Source: Cytobacillus citreus (lineage in GTDB: Bacteria > Bacillota > Bacilli > Bacillales > Cytobacillaceae). Taken from it: 51,094 nucleotides of DNA. The stretch is from positions 1 through 51,094 of the forward strand of contig NZ_JAGYPM010000009.1 in assembly GCF_018343665.1 (NCBI RefSeq), in the 5' to 3' direction. Position numbers and translations under genes: made by a program. Under the pieces are notes generated by a model that had not been told where the DNA came from, did not search any database, and saw nothing but the letters and a program-made list of their open reading frames with translations. Shown piece after piece: positions 7,788 to 16,538 of the stretch. Positions within the stretch are counted from its first letter, which is position 1; every line of letters begins with the position of its first letter.

Positions 7788-8570
7788 TTACTTATTTTCC
7801 GAATAAAGATCTGGTATTAAAAAGTCAATTGGGAGATGATATCTTTCATTATTGAGCATTAATTCATGTATGTTTTCCTCATCATCACTCGTTTCTTTTA
7901 TTTTCAACATTTCTTTTTGAATGCTTTCCATTTTCGCATCTAATTGTGCAGCTGAATTAGCGGCTTCCTTCAGATCATCGATGATCCTTTGTGGTACTTT
8001 TTGATTATATTTATAGTAAATTTTATGTTCTAAGCTAGCCCAGAAATCCATTGCGATCGTTCGGATTTGAATTTCCACATAAACATGATCTTCCCTGTCA
8101 GACATAAAGATTGGAATTTGTAATATTAAATGAAGGCTTTGATACCCATTTGGTTTTGGGTTTTTAATATAATCCTTGCATTCAATTAATGTAATGTCTT
8201 TTTGTTGCTGCAGCATATTACTTATTTCATAAATATCTGAGATAAAGGAACAAGTAATACGAATCCCCGCAATATCTCGTATATTTTCTCTGATGGAAGG
8301 CAAAGAAAATACATAGCCCTTCCTTTGAGACTTTTTTAATATACTTTCTGGAGATTTCAGACGCGACTTAACATGTTCGATAGGATTATAATCATGGATA
8401 TATTGGAATTCTTGTTTTAATATATCTATTTTCGTATTCATTTCTTCTAACGCAAACTTATAAGACATCATAAATCGAATCAATTCTGTTTTTAAAGCTT
8501 TCATGTTATTAAACTTAATTGGTGTTTGTTCTTTCATGTTATTAAACTTAATTGGTGTTTGTTCTTTCAT
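7788..8570 (-). CDS. Small alarmone synthetase, (p)ppGpp synthetase of the YwaC/RelP type
   Basis: 260 residues from the ATG at 8570, which has GAGGAG at 6-nt spacing; the upstream in-frame ATG has none. The RelA/SpoT synthetase domain spans about 60-190: DIAGIRITCSF (99-109), KPNGYQSLH (139-147, substrate binding) and EIQIRTIAMDFWASLEHK (166-183). There is no hydrolase, TGS or ACT domain, so it should make (p)ppGpp from GTP/GDP and ATP and be controlled by transcription. Sequence pattern is closest to Bacillus YwaC. An 11-residue N-terminal unit (MKEQTPIKFNN) is duplicated in tandem, lengthening the protein. The likely controller is the TetR protein encoded downstream. Confidence 0.92.
   Translation of the reverse strand: MKEQTPIKFNNMKEQTPIKFNNMKALKTELIRFMMSYKFALEEMNTKIDILKQEFQYIHDYNPIEHVKSRLKSPESILKKSQRKGYVFSLPSIRENIRDIAGIRITCSFISDIYEISNMLQQQKDITLIECKDYIKNPKPNGYQSLHLILQIPIFMSDREDHVYVEIQIRTIAMDFWASLEHKIYYKYNQKVPQRIIDDLKEAANSAAQLDAKMESIQKEMLKIKETSDDEENIHELMLNNERYHLPIDFLIPDLYSENK
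8505..8570 (-). repeat. 33-bp perfect tandem duplication at the start of the alarmone synthetase gene
   Basis: Two identical 33-bp units (8538-8570 and 8505-8537), each encoding MKEQTPIKFNN, are followed by a third ATG at 8504 beginning MKALKTEL. Only the first ATG has a good ribosome binding site. The original start was probably a single unit; slippage could change copy number without shifting frame. Confidence 0.9.
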
Positions 8571-8666
8571 GTTTTTCTCCTCTAGGTAGATTTCAATGTC
8601 AGAATTACCAACGATAATAATTGTAGATCTGGTATTCATTTGTCTGGAATGCTAATTATAGATTTT

Positions 8667-8747
8667 GTGACATGTTGTCACTTTTTTCTATAGCATTATA
8701 CTAAATGACAATGTGTCACTTGTCAAAGATTTTGTGGCATTGTGTCA
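8667..8747 (-). promoter_or_regulatory. Promoter with three repressor-type dyads upstream of the alarmone synthetase
   Basis: Minus-strand -35 TTGACA (complement of 8720-8725), a 17-bp spacer and -10 TAGTAT/TATAAT near 8695-8702. Three dyads of form TGACAnnnTGTCA lie at 8668-8680 (GTGACATGTTGTCAC), 8706-8718 (exactly between -35 and -10) and 8735-8747 (TGGCATTGTGTCA, one mismatch). Centres are about 38 and 29 bp apart. A site in the spacer flanked by one on each side is a classic repression arrangement. Confidence 0.72.
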
Positions 8748-8792
8748 TTTTTTGTCGAAGAAATAGTGAAATTTTAACATCAAAATGAGCAA

Positions 8793-8924
8793 ATGTTCAC
8801 TGAGAATGAACTGACAGACCGTGAAAAGGAGGTGTTATGGGCTTTGGTTCAGGGGATGAATAATAAGGAAATTGCTGAGAATCTATATATCAGTGATAAG
8901 AAAGTTAAAATTCATGTCCGGTAG
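8793..8924 (+). pseudogene. Remnant of a NarL/LuxR-type regulator (DNA-binding domain)
   Basis: The frame from 8793 reads MFTENELTDREKEVLWALVQ then GMNNKEIAENLYISDKKVKIHV and stops. LTxREKEVL...NKEIAxxLxIS...VKxHV is the signature of the GerE/LuxR helix-turn-helix at the C terminus of NarL-type response regulators. The receiver domain and the last helix are missing. A short hairpin with a T-run (about 8940-8961) follows. Confidence 0.75.
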
Positions 8925-8990
8925 AGCTGTTAACAAGAGCCTATAAAGTGAGGCCTTTTTTATATGAAACATTCTGGATTCGTACATGAT

Positions 8991-9032
8991 AAAACCTCAA
9001 CCCTTCTAACCATCATAAAGGATTGAGGTTTT
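8991..9032 (-). terminator. Intrinsic terminator of the subtilase gene
   Basis: AAAACCTCAACCCTT...AAGGATTGAGGTTTT forms a 15-bp stem with one mismatch, 19 bp after the subtilase stop. A/T tracts on both sides would let it work in both directions, also for the regulator remnant at its left. Confidence 0.82.
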
Positions 9033-9050
9033 ATCTTATGGTTTCGTTTT

Positions 9051-12000
9051 TTAAGGTTTTTCCACCGTCATATAACGAGGAGTTGTGGTGATCTTTAGAC
9101 CCGTTTCAATATCTTCCATCTCAGCGACCACTTTATATTTCCCACTAGGTAGATCAGCAGATGGAGTCCATTTTATATAAGCAGTCTCTGTATTCGCTTC
9201 ATTATAAGTATGAACCACATTTCCTTCAGGATCTTGGATTGTAATGGTCCATTTCAATTTTTTCAAGCCAATCCCCAAAATATGACCTGGCTCCTGTTGC
9301 GTTATTGGTCTTTGCCATACATCCCAGGCTGAAAGGAATAAATCCTGTTTTACATACGAGCGATCTCCGTATATTTCATAATTGACATTACCTGCCCAGT
9401 CAAATGGCACAACGATTACACTTTTCGGTTCTGCATTTACTAGTAAGGACGATTGTGTTGCAGAAATAGGTTTATATATGCCATCGACATAAACCATCGA
9501 TTTTGTTAAGCCGCTTCCCCCTGCATTATCCATCATATCCCAACTAATTATATACTTATTTTCTAGTGTTTTGTTGACTTGAATATTTTCTACTTTTGGT
9601 GCAACAGAATCAATATTGATCGGGAACTTAATCGTTTGTGGACGTGCTCCTTCATAATCTAATGTGCTCTCTATAATATATTGATACTTTCCATCCGGAA
9701 CGTATTTTCCATCCTCTGATTTCAAATCCCATCCATATCCACCATTAAAGAACTCGCTTCTGTTCATTACATTTTTTCTAAACTTCCATGGTTCTCCTGT
9801 TATATCACTGAAATCTCCAAGGTCACGAACTCGATTACCTGATGCATCTTCAATGTACATGTGCACCTGTTTTACATTGCGCAAGGTGGTAAAGACCGAA
9901 TAAACACCTTGATTCGCAGCATGTGGAGAGTTGGCCATTCTTTCTTCTGAGAATGTTTTGGTCACTTTATCATAACCAAGTGCTATAGCTGGTTTTCCAA
10001 GCCAGTTTTTCTGACCATAGTAAGGAAATAGAGCTGTTTCATGTAAAAATGCATTTTGCTCCCACATCGGTGCATCTAAGTTCTGAGGTTGATCCCAGTC
10101 ACCATAAAAGCCCATATACGGAATGGTTAAAGACGGAACCGAAGTTTGATCCCCATTTTTCGGAACAAAGCGAACAAATCCTTCAACAAATATATTTTTC
10201 TTCAATCCATCTGGAAGTTTAATATCCACCACTAAATCTTGCAGATGACCTTTTTTCACAGTAAAAGTGGCAGGTTTTGAGTCGCTAAAATCTTTTCCGT
10301 TGATCTTCGCTGTTGCTCCTTCGATTCGCTTACTATTTAGCTTTAATACTTCCATCGTCCGTTCGTTTTCCCCATTACGATCTATATCTAGTTCTTTCTG
10401 CTCAGTATCATCTGTTAAAAGATCTAGATACACATCATAGGTAATCTCGTCTGGAGAAGATTTACCAGCTAACGCCTCTAACTCCAGCATAAATTTTACT
10501 TTATTTTTCTTAATCTCTTTTAACTCCACAGCGGCTGCATTTTCTGGCTTAGCAAACTTATCTTTCACTAATACAGGCGTTTTTAGTGCATTGGCAATCT
10601 GCATCATCCCTGAACCTTGTTTACGTGGTGAATAGGGAATATCACTTTCTGTAGTAGGGTCCATTACGATTTGGGCTGTATTCATCAAAGCAGTTTTTGC
10701 TTGATAAACAGTATTTGAATCTTTATTGACACCTTTTTCATAGAGCGACTGTAACACCAAAGCTCCTGCACCCGCTACATGTGGTGAAGCCATCGAAGTT
10801 CCGCTGTATACATCATATTTGTTATCAATGACAGTAGAATAAATCTTACCGCCAGGTGCGGTGATTTCAGGTTTAAAATCAAGGGTATGCGGTGCTCCAT
10901 AGGATGAGAATCCAGACATTGTCCCCTTGGTTTTATTATCTATATAGATTCCCTGACCTATTCGAACCGTAATCTGTTCACCATCTTTCAAACGTTGAAT
11001 CAAGGCTTTTCCTTCAGTGATCGCAGTACTAACTCCTGGAACGGGGCCATAAGGAGAAAAGAGTAATCTGGCATAATCTCCTTGTGTCGCTAAAGGAACC
11101 ATAATCACTCCTTTTGCTCCGTTTTTTAGAGCAGGAGATTGTACGTTTTGCTCACTGCCAGCCCATTCTTGTTCAACCACCACGATTTTGCCTGTTACAT
11201 CTTTTCCTGCGTAATCCTCAGTACGACCATAGCCTACATAAACTAACTCAATCTCTTGATCCTCAGCAAACACATTTGCCAGTTGAACAAAACCTGGATG
11301 GCGTTGGTAAATAAGTGGCTTCCCATCTGAAAGAGTAAGTGTGTCCATATGGACTTGATCATTTTCATAAGATGCTACTTGTAAAGCAAATGGACTTGCA
11401 CCTGGTGTTCCTACTACTCCAATATCAGGATTTTGAGCATAGGCTGGATGATTATATCTGACGGATCCACTTTTGGTACTGTAGAAAGCGTTTCCAGCAG
11501 CTGCCACTACTAATACCCCTTGCTCTGTAGCAGTACGAACCGCTTTTTGAATTGGATCTTCTTCAGTCACAAAATTAGCGTCAGCCCCTAAGCTTAAGTT
11601 GATGACATCCGCATCCATTTCAACCGCATGATTGATTCCGGCAATGATATCGTCTGCATATGCCCCAGCCCAATTATCGGAAAAGACTTTTTCCGCTAGG
11701 ATCTGCACATCAGGAGCAATCCCTTTTATCCCGTCTACTTCATTGTTTCCATTGGCTCCAATCGTTCCTGCTACATGCATTCCATGTGAGGTAGCATGAG
11801 GAAGAACATCTTGATCTTGGTCAGCCCAATCGTAACCTGTTGGTACTTTATCTGTATACCAGCGTTCATCTACTGCTGTTTCAGCTAATTTCTCGTTGAT
11901 AGTGGCAGAGGTCCACTTGGCTTTCTCTTTTCCTTTGTCAGACAGGTTTAGATCTTGATGACGATAGTCCACTCCGGTATCGACAACAGCAACCACCATC

Positions 12001-12599
12001 CCCTCACCATGGTAACCTAGCTCTTCCCATACTTTTTTCGCTTGAACGAGGGATTGGCTAGAGCTCATCGTTTGTTGATAGGTTTGTGCAATATGAACAC
12101 GAGCCACTCCAGCTAATTTTTCGATTTCTTTGATATTTTCGAACTGTGTATCCATACTGAAGCCATTAATACCTGTCACAAAGTGATGTCGCTCTTTCAC
12201 ATTCAACTTTTTCGTTTTTTTCATTTCTCGAATCAAGGACTGTTGAGCATGTTTTAATTTTTTCTTTTCAGCTTCATTTCCTTTGCCACTGTGTACAGGT
12301 TCTCCTGTCATTTCCACAATCACTCGTACAGTATCGGTTGGAGCATATTGATCATATGGCTTGTGGGCTTGGTCTTCTGCCACTTTCTCTTGATCAATCT
12401 GTTGGTTCTCTAACAAAGATTGCAATGGTGCTTCATCTTTAGTTTCTTCTGTCAAACTAGTCGCAAATTCTACGGGTATCCATTGTGACTCGGTTGAACT
12501 GTTATTAGTTTCCGCAAAAACTGTGAATGATGAAAGAAGTAAGGATGTTACTGCTGCAGTAGTCATCACTTTTAATGCCTTGATTTTACTCTTATTCAT
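9051..12599 (-). CDS. Large secreted subtilisin-like serine protease (S8; lactocepin/C5a-peptidase-like)
   Basis: 1182 residues. Signal peptide about 1-29, cleaved near TVFAE. I9-type propeptide 88-178. The S8 catalytic domain begins near 185: Asp207 in VVAVVDTGVD, His272 in SHGMHVAGT, oxyanion Asn370 in VAAAGN, Ser602 in SGTSMASPHVAG. A PA-type insert at about 450-540 separates His from Ser. Behind the catalytic domain are Fn3-like beta domains (about 700-850) and C-terminal FlgD/Ig-like modules, as in cell-envelope proteases. No LPxTG anchor is seen: it ends PRYMTVEKP, so it is probably released or loosely held. The full triad predicts an active protein-degrading enzyme. AAAGGAGAG lies 7 nt before the ATG. 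A broken second subtilase lies directly upstream. Confidence 0.95.
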   Translation of the reverse strand: MNKSKIKALKVMTTAAVTSLLLSSFTVFAETNNSSTESQWIPVEFATSLTEETKDEAPLQSLLENQQIDQEKVAEDQAHKPYDQYAPTDTVRVIVEMTGEPVHSGKGNEAEKKKLKHAQQSLIREMKKTKKLNVKERHHFVTGINGFSMDTQFENIKEIEKLAGVARVHIAQTYQQTMSSSQSLVQAKKVWEELGYHGEGMVVAVVDTGVDYRHQDLNLSDKGKEKAKWTSATINEKLAETAVDERWYTDKVPTGYDWADQDQDVLPHATSHGMHVAGTIGANGNNEVDGIKGIAPDVQILAEKVFSDNWAGAYADDIIAGINHAVEMDADVINLSLGADANFVTEEDPIQKAVRTATEQGVLVVAAAGNAFYSTKSGSVRYNHPAYAQNPDIGVVGTPGASPFALQVASYENDQVHMDTLTLSDGKPLIYQRHPGFVQLANVFAEDQEIELVYVGYGRTEDYAGKDVTGKIVVVEQEWAGSEQNVQSPALKNGAKGVIMVPLATQGDYARLLFSPYGPVPGVSTAITEGKALIQRLKDGEQITVRIGQGIYIDNKTKGTMSGFSSYGAPHTLDFKPEITAPGGKIYSTVIDNKYDVYSGTSMASPHVAGAGALVLQSLYEKGVNKDSNTVYQAKTALMNTAQIVMDPTTESDIPYSPRKQGSGMMQIANALKTPVLVKDKFAKPENAAAVELKEIKKNKVKFMLELEALAGKSSPDEITYDVYLDLLTDDTEQKELDIDRNGENERTMEVLKLNSKRIEGATAKINGKDFSDSKPATFTVKKGHLQDLVVDIKLPDGLKKNIFVEGFVRFVPKNGDQTSVPSLTIPYMGFYGDWDQPQNLDAPMWEQNAFLHETALFPYYGQKNWLGKPAIALGYDKVTKTFSEERMANSPHAANQGVYSVFTTLRNVKQVHMYIEDASGNRVRDLGDFSDITGEPWKFRKNVMNRSEFFNGGYGWDLKSEDGKYVPDGKYQYIIESTLDYEGARPQTIKFPINIDSVAPKVENIQVNKTLENKYIISWDMMDNAGGSGLTKSMVYVDGIYKPISATQSSLLVNAEPKSVIVVPFDWAGNVNYEIYGDRSYVKQDLFLSAWDVWQRPITQQEPGHILGIGLKKLKWTITIQDPEGNVVHTYNEANTETAYIKWTPSADLPSGKYKVVAEMEDIETGLKITTTPRYMTVEKP

Positions 12600-12690
12600 T
12601 AACGTCTCTCCTTTTTTATTTGTTTTAAGTTTTATTTTTATTTCACTACTTTTATGAGATTAGAAATTTAATAAAATTACAATTTACTAA

Positions 12691-13060
12691 CTATTCTTAG
12701 TAAAAAAATCGGGATCCGCTGTGAAGTTCTTCTCTTCTTTGATAGCTGCTTGAACATCAGAATGATTGGGATCGATCCCAGTGTCAAAGACAGCAAATTT
12801 CAAGTCTTTGCCATCAAACCTGTCATCCCATGGTGCATGCGCCCCAATCTACGGAACACTCTTGTCCAGCGTCACACCCTTGTCCGTGACGAGGGTGACC
12901 GTGTGCGTAGCGACGACCGGGCCGTTTTGCTGTGGCTGGGACGCTTAGGTGGCCGGCGTTTCGACGCTGGTGTCATCATAAGCAAATGAATTACCAGTAC
13001 TTGTTGACAAAAGTACTGCAGTAGCCAAGCCTGCGGTTATACATTAATAATTTTTTCTTC
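12691..13060 (-). pseudogene. Broken subtilisin-like protease with mosaic composition
   Basis: One minus-strand frame contains, in order, signal-peptide-like GLATAVLLSTSTGNSFAYDD, stop, a GC-rich segment PVVATHTVTLVTDKGVTL (about 12840-12965), stop, then an AT-rich segment WDDRFDGKDLKFAVFDTGID with the Asp motif of S8 proteases; it ends before the His motif. The start is frameshifted relative to a GTG/KKKLL start near 13050. The VTLVTDKGV propeptide resembles the N terminus of actinobacterial-type subtilases, so the gene looks like a recombined and then deleted copy. Confidence 0.8.
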
Positions 13061-13610
13061 ACCTCCCCTCTTCCTAACTAAATAGTAGATTAATATATTT
13101 GTAAAAATTTGAAGGTTTCGTGCTGATGACTTAACTTCTCTTTTAATACGCTGATCTGTCTTTCATCATCATGTTATTAAATTTTTTCAGCTAATCTAGT
13201 ATCAACTGGGAGTTTATTAAATATTCGGAAATATCACCCAATTAACCCTTATCATCTCACATTTCTCCTTTTCTGAAAATTAAACATAGGATGTAAACTT
13301 TCTGTTATTGGTTCTAAATCTGCATAAAACAAAAGTACTAAACCAAGAGTGATATAATATGACTCTATTATATTCACGTATACATTACACCACTTTCAAG
13401 ATAGTATTGATTACTAGGATAATGATGAATTTTATTTAGTTTATAATTTAATTAATTCTTCCCAAAAGAATGAGTGTAAGTGTAAGTTTTATCCGATTTC
13501 TCATTGTTGTGGGATATTCATTATTTCAAAGTAAAAAAATGTAACAAGTATTATCGAGAGTGGCAAATTTAAATATTGCTAGTCCTTAATTTTTCTAATA
13601 ATTCCTTATT

Positions 13611-13645
13611 CAAATATAGGGCGCCATTCTTAAATAAGAAGGCGT
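13611..13645 (+). terminator. Terminator-like hairpin, GGGCGC family
   Basis: GGGCGCCATTCTTA aa TAAGAAGGCGTC is followed by TTTTTG. It shares the GGGCGC start with the hairpin at 21486-21511 and belongs to a dispersed intergenic hairpin family in this genome. Confidence 0.65.
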
Positions 13646-13721
13646 CTTTTTGTATTGAGGCAGATTGTGAAAGAGGATATTGTAATCAAATTACAAATAA
13701 TTGAAAAGTTTAATATCAAGT

Positions 13722-13752
13722 AAGGTGAACCGTATCATAAGTAAATGAGGTT
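13722..13752 (+). repeat. Second copy of the 30-bp dispersed repeat
   Basis: GGTGAACCGTATCATAAGTA AATGAGGTTT matches 18092-18125 at all but a few positions. The left arm that makes the palindrome at 18079 is degenerate here. A third partial copy, CAGTATCATAAGTAAATGAG, is at 16302-16321. Confidence 0.65.
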
Positions 13753-14039
13753 TTTTATAATTAAAAGTTGATTTTACTTAGACAAAAAGCTGGATTCAAA
13801 GTTAATAATGAGGTTCTATTAATGTACAAAAATATTAGTACCAAGTAAAAGTAAAATTGAAATGTTGAAAACCCTTAAGGGTGTATAAACTTTCGTGATA
13901 AAAAATGTGGTTCCTATGGTCGGAGTAAGAGCCCTCTCTCACTTTAAGAACGGAATATTAGACCAACTTAAATACATTGTCTTAGTTTAGATTAGAAATT
14001 GGCAGTAATTAGTTTGTAAAAGTGTAAGGAAATAAACGG

Positions 14040-14080
14040 ACGTTCGTAGATTATTTTGATATGATTACGAACGTTTTTTG
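14040..14080 (+). terminator. Intrinsic terminator hairpin without an obvious upstream gene
   Basis: ACGTTCGTA ... TACGAACGT is a perfect 9-bp stem followed by TTTTTTG. No gene is visible directly upstream on the plus strand. Confidence 0.65.
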
Positions 14081-14097
14081 TTTTCCGTATGTTTTTG

Positions 14098-14131
14098 AAG
14101 CGTTCGGAAAAATGTACTTTTCCGGACGCTT
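14098..14131. repeat. Long inverted repeat
   Basis: AAGCGTTCGGAAAA tgtac TTTTCCGGACGCTT is a 14-bp stem with one mismatch, 24 bp after the previous terminator. It may be a second, tandem terminator. Confidence 0.6.
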
Positions 14132-14294
14132 ATTATTTCCAAAATTAACTAGATATCTTTTTGTCCTTTTAGTATATTTAATTTAAACTAATTTCTAATT
14201 CAACTAATTAATTATATATAAAAGTATGTTGATAGAGAAAAAAGTAGTGAAAATTAACTTATAATCTGGAGGAGCCCTTTTGGATGGAACAATA

Positions 14295-14553
14295 ATGGAA
14301 GCTGTTTTATTTTCTAGATCTGCCTATAAACTTAATGAAGAAGAAATTGACGATGAGATTGAAAAGATAGTTTTGGTCTAGTCGCAATTCTAAGGAAGAA
14401 AATAAGTCGCTGGTTCTGACAAATGATGCAGATTCTATACCCCTATCTATTTCGTTGAAATGGGTATTCGTCAGATGGGTTGATTTTAATAAAATTCTCA
14501 TTGACACTCATGAAAATGAAGAGGATGCAGACAACATTTTTATTTTGAATTGA
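14295..14553 (+). pseudogene. Frameshifted small gene heading the ImmA/IrrE operon
   Basis: The first frame reads MEAVLFSRSAYKLNEEEIDD EIEKI and then stops (14384); the neighbouring frame continues without a gap with SSRNSKEENKSLVLTNDADS and ends DADNIFILN at 14553. Together they would encode a protein of about 85 residues, acidic and soluble, which I do not recognise. GGAGGAG lies upstream at 14271-14277. Its stop overlaps the ribosome binding region of the next gene, so the frameshift could also be a sequencing error. Confidence 0.55.
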
Positions 14554-14554
14554 A

Positions 14555-14875
14555 GTGGGGAATATCCTCAATCCCTTCAATGGTGGAGAAGGAATCGAAG
14601 ATATTGAGGATTATATTGAGGCATGGCACAATAGTGATTCGGATGAGGAAATTTATGAGTATTTAGGGATGACCATGGAAGAATATTTTATTTTTGTTGA
14701 AGATGACTCCATGTTAAAAACCATTTTTTACGCTAGAGAAGTAAACATTACTATCACGGATTTTCTTCGAAACAATACTGAGCAAATGCTTGCAGCAAGA
14801 TCGGCAACACCTGAAGAAGCAGCTACAGTTAAGGAATGGTTAGCGAGAACCGGAAGACTTAAACAAGGGGATTAA
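14555..14875 (+). CDS. Small acidic protein with YLGMTMEEYxxFVE motif, partner of ImmA/IrrE peptidase
   Basis: 106 residues from a GTG 1 bp after the preceding stop, so probably translationally coupled. The core EAWHNSDSDEEIYEYLGMTM EEYFIFVEDD matches a widespread small-protein motif (WHxSD...EFLGMTxEEYxxW), commonly found beside metallopeptidase or toxin-type genes. The C-terminal part SATPEEAATVKEWLARTGRL is helical. It contains no membrane segment or DNA-binding motif that I can see. It ends 4 bp before the peptidase gene. A regulatory or antitoxin-like role is possible but not shown. Confidence 0.72.
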   Translation: MGNILNPFNGGEGIEDIEDYIEAWHNSDSDEEIYEYLGMTMEEYFIFVEDDSMLKTIFYAREVNITITDFLRNNTEQMLAARSATPEEAATVKEWLARTGRLKQGD

Positions 14876-14879
14876 AAAC

Positions 14880-16175
14880 TTGAATAATATGCCGCGAGAA
14901 AAGAAACTTGCTCAAAGGATTATTAGAAAGAATTCTTTAGTTCCTCCTATAAATGTTGTTGAAACTCTAAAAAAATATGCTGACTATGTTGAGGATGATT
15001 TACCAAGTGAAGTAGATGCGATATGTATAATGACTAAAAAACCCTTAGTAATTGTGCATAAATTTCAAGCTCCTAATCGAAAACGGTTTACTTTAGCCCA
15101 TGAATTAGGTCATATAATTATGCCTTGGCACCATGGAATGATTTCATGTCATACAGACACTGAAGACATTGTAGATGGAACAGCTTATCAAAAAATGGAA
15201 AATGAAGCTAATAGTTTTGCAGCCGAACTGTTGATGCCAAGTACTTGGTTAAAAGACATTATCGATCAGTATGAAAAGCAAGGAGTAGAAAAATTGGTGG
15301 ACATTGTTGCCACTAAAGCCGAAGTATCTCGTAGTGCAGCCTTCTACTCAATTATTGCTCAATTACCTAGTGGTTACTATATGTACTTAGACTATCATCT
15401 GGGTGGCTTTATAAGTACAAAAAAATCACCAGGAACTGAAGTATATGTTCCTTATCAAGATTATTCCTTACGGATTAAATGGTTAAAAACTTTTGCTAAT
15501 GCTTCAAACCAATTTGAATTGGATAATGTAGATATCTATTATTGGAAAGTAGAAAATAATCTTTCTGCTGAAGAGCTGAGCTATGAAGTGAGTAAGGTAG
15601 CTGATATTGGTTTAGGAGATGTAATACAAAACATCTTAAAGTATGGTAAAGGGACATTTCCTTCAATATTCTTTCAATTAATTAATTTGCTGCCTCCAGG
15701 ATATATAATGATGGTAGTGCAAGGTGAATACCAGGAAACATATTCATCACCTGGAACCAAAATTCACGCACCTTATAAACTTGGAAAAGTAAATCTTATA
15801 CATTGGTTTAATAAATACTCTGAAGAATGGGGAACCTTCTCTATTTTGGATTATGATTTTTATTGGGCGCAATTTATTATTCAAGTTCCGTCGGCATTAG
15901 ATTCAATTGATAATAGGCTCTCTAAAGATATACTGAAGGATATCTTGAAAGAATGCTATCCAAGAGAAGAAGAAAGACGTCGATATCTTTATAAGATTAA
16001 TGGCGTTGTAGGAGCTCTGAATAATGAAGCACCTGATGAATTTGAAGATTATTATAGAATGTTCCGTGAGCGATTTGTTGGTACAATCTTTGAAAAAATA
16101 AACAATCATCTACTTTTCGAGTCTTTTATAATAAATAAAATAAATGAAATGATGGCAAGGAAAAAGAAAAAATAA
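14880..16175 (+). CDS. ImmA/IrrE-family metallopeptidase with a duplicated C-terminal domain
   Basis: 431 residues, TTG start (ATG three codons later is an alternative). Zinc motif HELGH at 74-78 in RFTLAHELGHII, downstream glutamate region ENEANSFAAELLMP (108-120): a complete ImmA/IrrE active site. ImmA-type peptidases cleave repressors of mobile elements; IrrE/PprI cleaves a stress repressor. The family is usually 150-250 residues. Here an extra C-terminal part has an internal repeat: LPSGYYMYLD...SPGTEVYVPY...IKWL...DIYYW (162-222) and LPPGYIMMVV...SPGTKIHAPY...IHWF...DFYW (271-329). These could be sensor modules. A terminator follows at 16227. Confidence 0.88.
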   Translation: MNNMPREKKLAQRIIRKNSLVPPINVVETLKKYADYVEDDLPSEVDAICIMTKKPLVIVHKFQAPNRKRFTLAHELGHIIMPWHHGMISCHTDTEDIVDGTAYQKMENEANSFAAELLMPSTWLKDIIDQYEKQGVEKLVDIVATKAEVSRSAAFYSIIAQLPSGYYMYLDYHLGGFISTKKSPGTEVYVPYQDYSLRIKWLKTFANASNQFELDNVDIYYWKVENNLSAEELSYEVSKVADIGLGDVIQNILKYGKGTFPSIFFQLINLLPPGYIMMVVQGEYQETYSSPGTKIHAPYKLGKVNLIHWFNKYSEEWGTFSILDYDFYWAQFIIQVPSALDSIDNRLSKDILKDILKECYPREEERRRYLYKINGVVGALNNEAPDEFEDYYRMFRERFVGTIFEKINNHLLFESFIINKINEMMARKKKK

Positions 16176-16226
16176 ACTGATAACTAGAGTATGGGAACTA
16201 ACTATATTAAGGCTTTTTTAAAAGTA

Positions 16227-16265
16227 GATAGAGGCTCGTTTTACACACCTCTATCAGTTTTTTTA
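16227..16265 (+). terminator. Intrinsic terminator after the ImmA/IrrE operon
   Basis: GATAGAGG ctcgttttacaca CCTCTATC is followed by AGTTTTTTT, 51 bp after the peptidase stop. Confidence 0.85.
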
Positions 16266-16363
16266 ATATTTTTCCTATCTACATTACGGTACAGTACATA
16301 ACAGTATCATAAGTAAATGAGTTTTTAGAGAGTACTCTCAAATGACAGTTATGAAAATTAATA

Positions 16364-16412
16364 AAATCCAAGAAATATTGCGATACCAATATTTCTTGGA
16401 TTTCTTTTTTTA
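16364..16412. terminator. Strong bidirectional terminator
   Basis: A perfect 17-bp stem, AAATCCAAGAAATATTG cgatac CAATATTTCTTGGATTT, followed by CTTTTTTT on the plus strand and AT-rich on the other. It separates the convergent ImmA/IrrE and sigma-factor operons. Confidence 0.85.
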
Positions 16413-16538
16413 GGCGATAAGTAAGGACATCATTTCGCACTCATCATATGTCTTCCTAAGTACCGAAATGAAATTCACTGAGTTAACTAGTGCATTTAAT
16501 GTTGTCTAGAAATGTCGCTGCGTTAAAAGTCTAGGTGA

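Larger units (their letters stand above)
13061..14280. other. 1.2-kb gene-free region with several hairpins
   Basis: No convincing gene is visible. It holds a terminator-type hairpin at about 13611-13645, a 30-bp dispersed repeat at 13722-13752, a terminator hairpin at 14040-14080 and a long hairpin at 14098-14131. The hairpins suggest that one or more genes once ended here. Confidence 0.6.

Noticed and set aside
12750..12989. Plus-strand frame of 79 codons in the GC-rich patch
   Set aside because: The minus strand of the same stretch reads as a subtilase relic with clear motifs, so the plus frame is a shadow.
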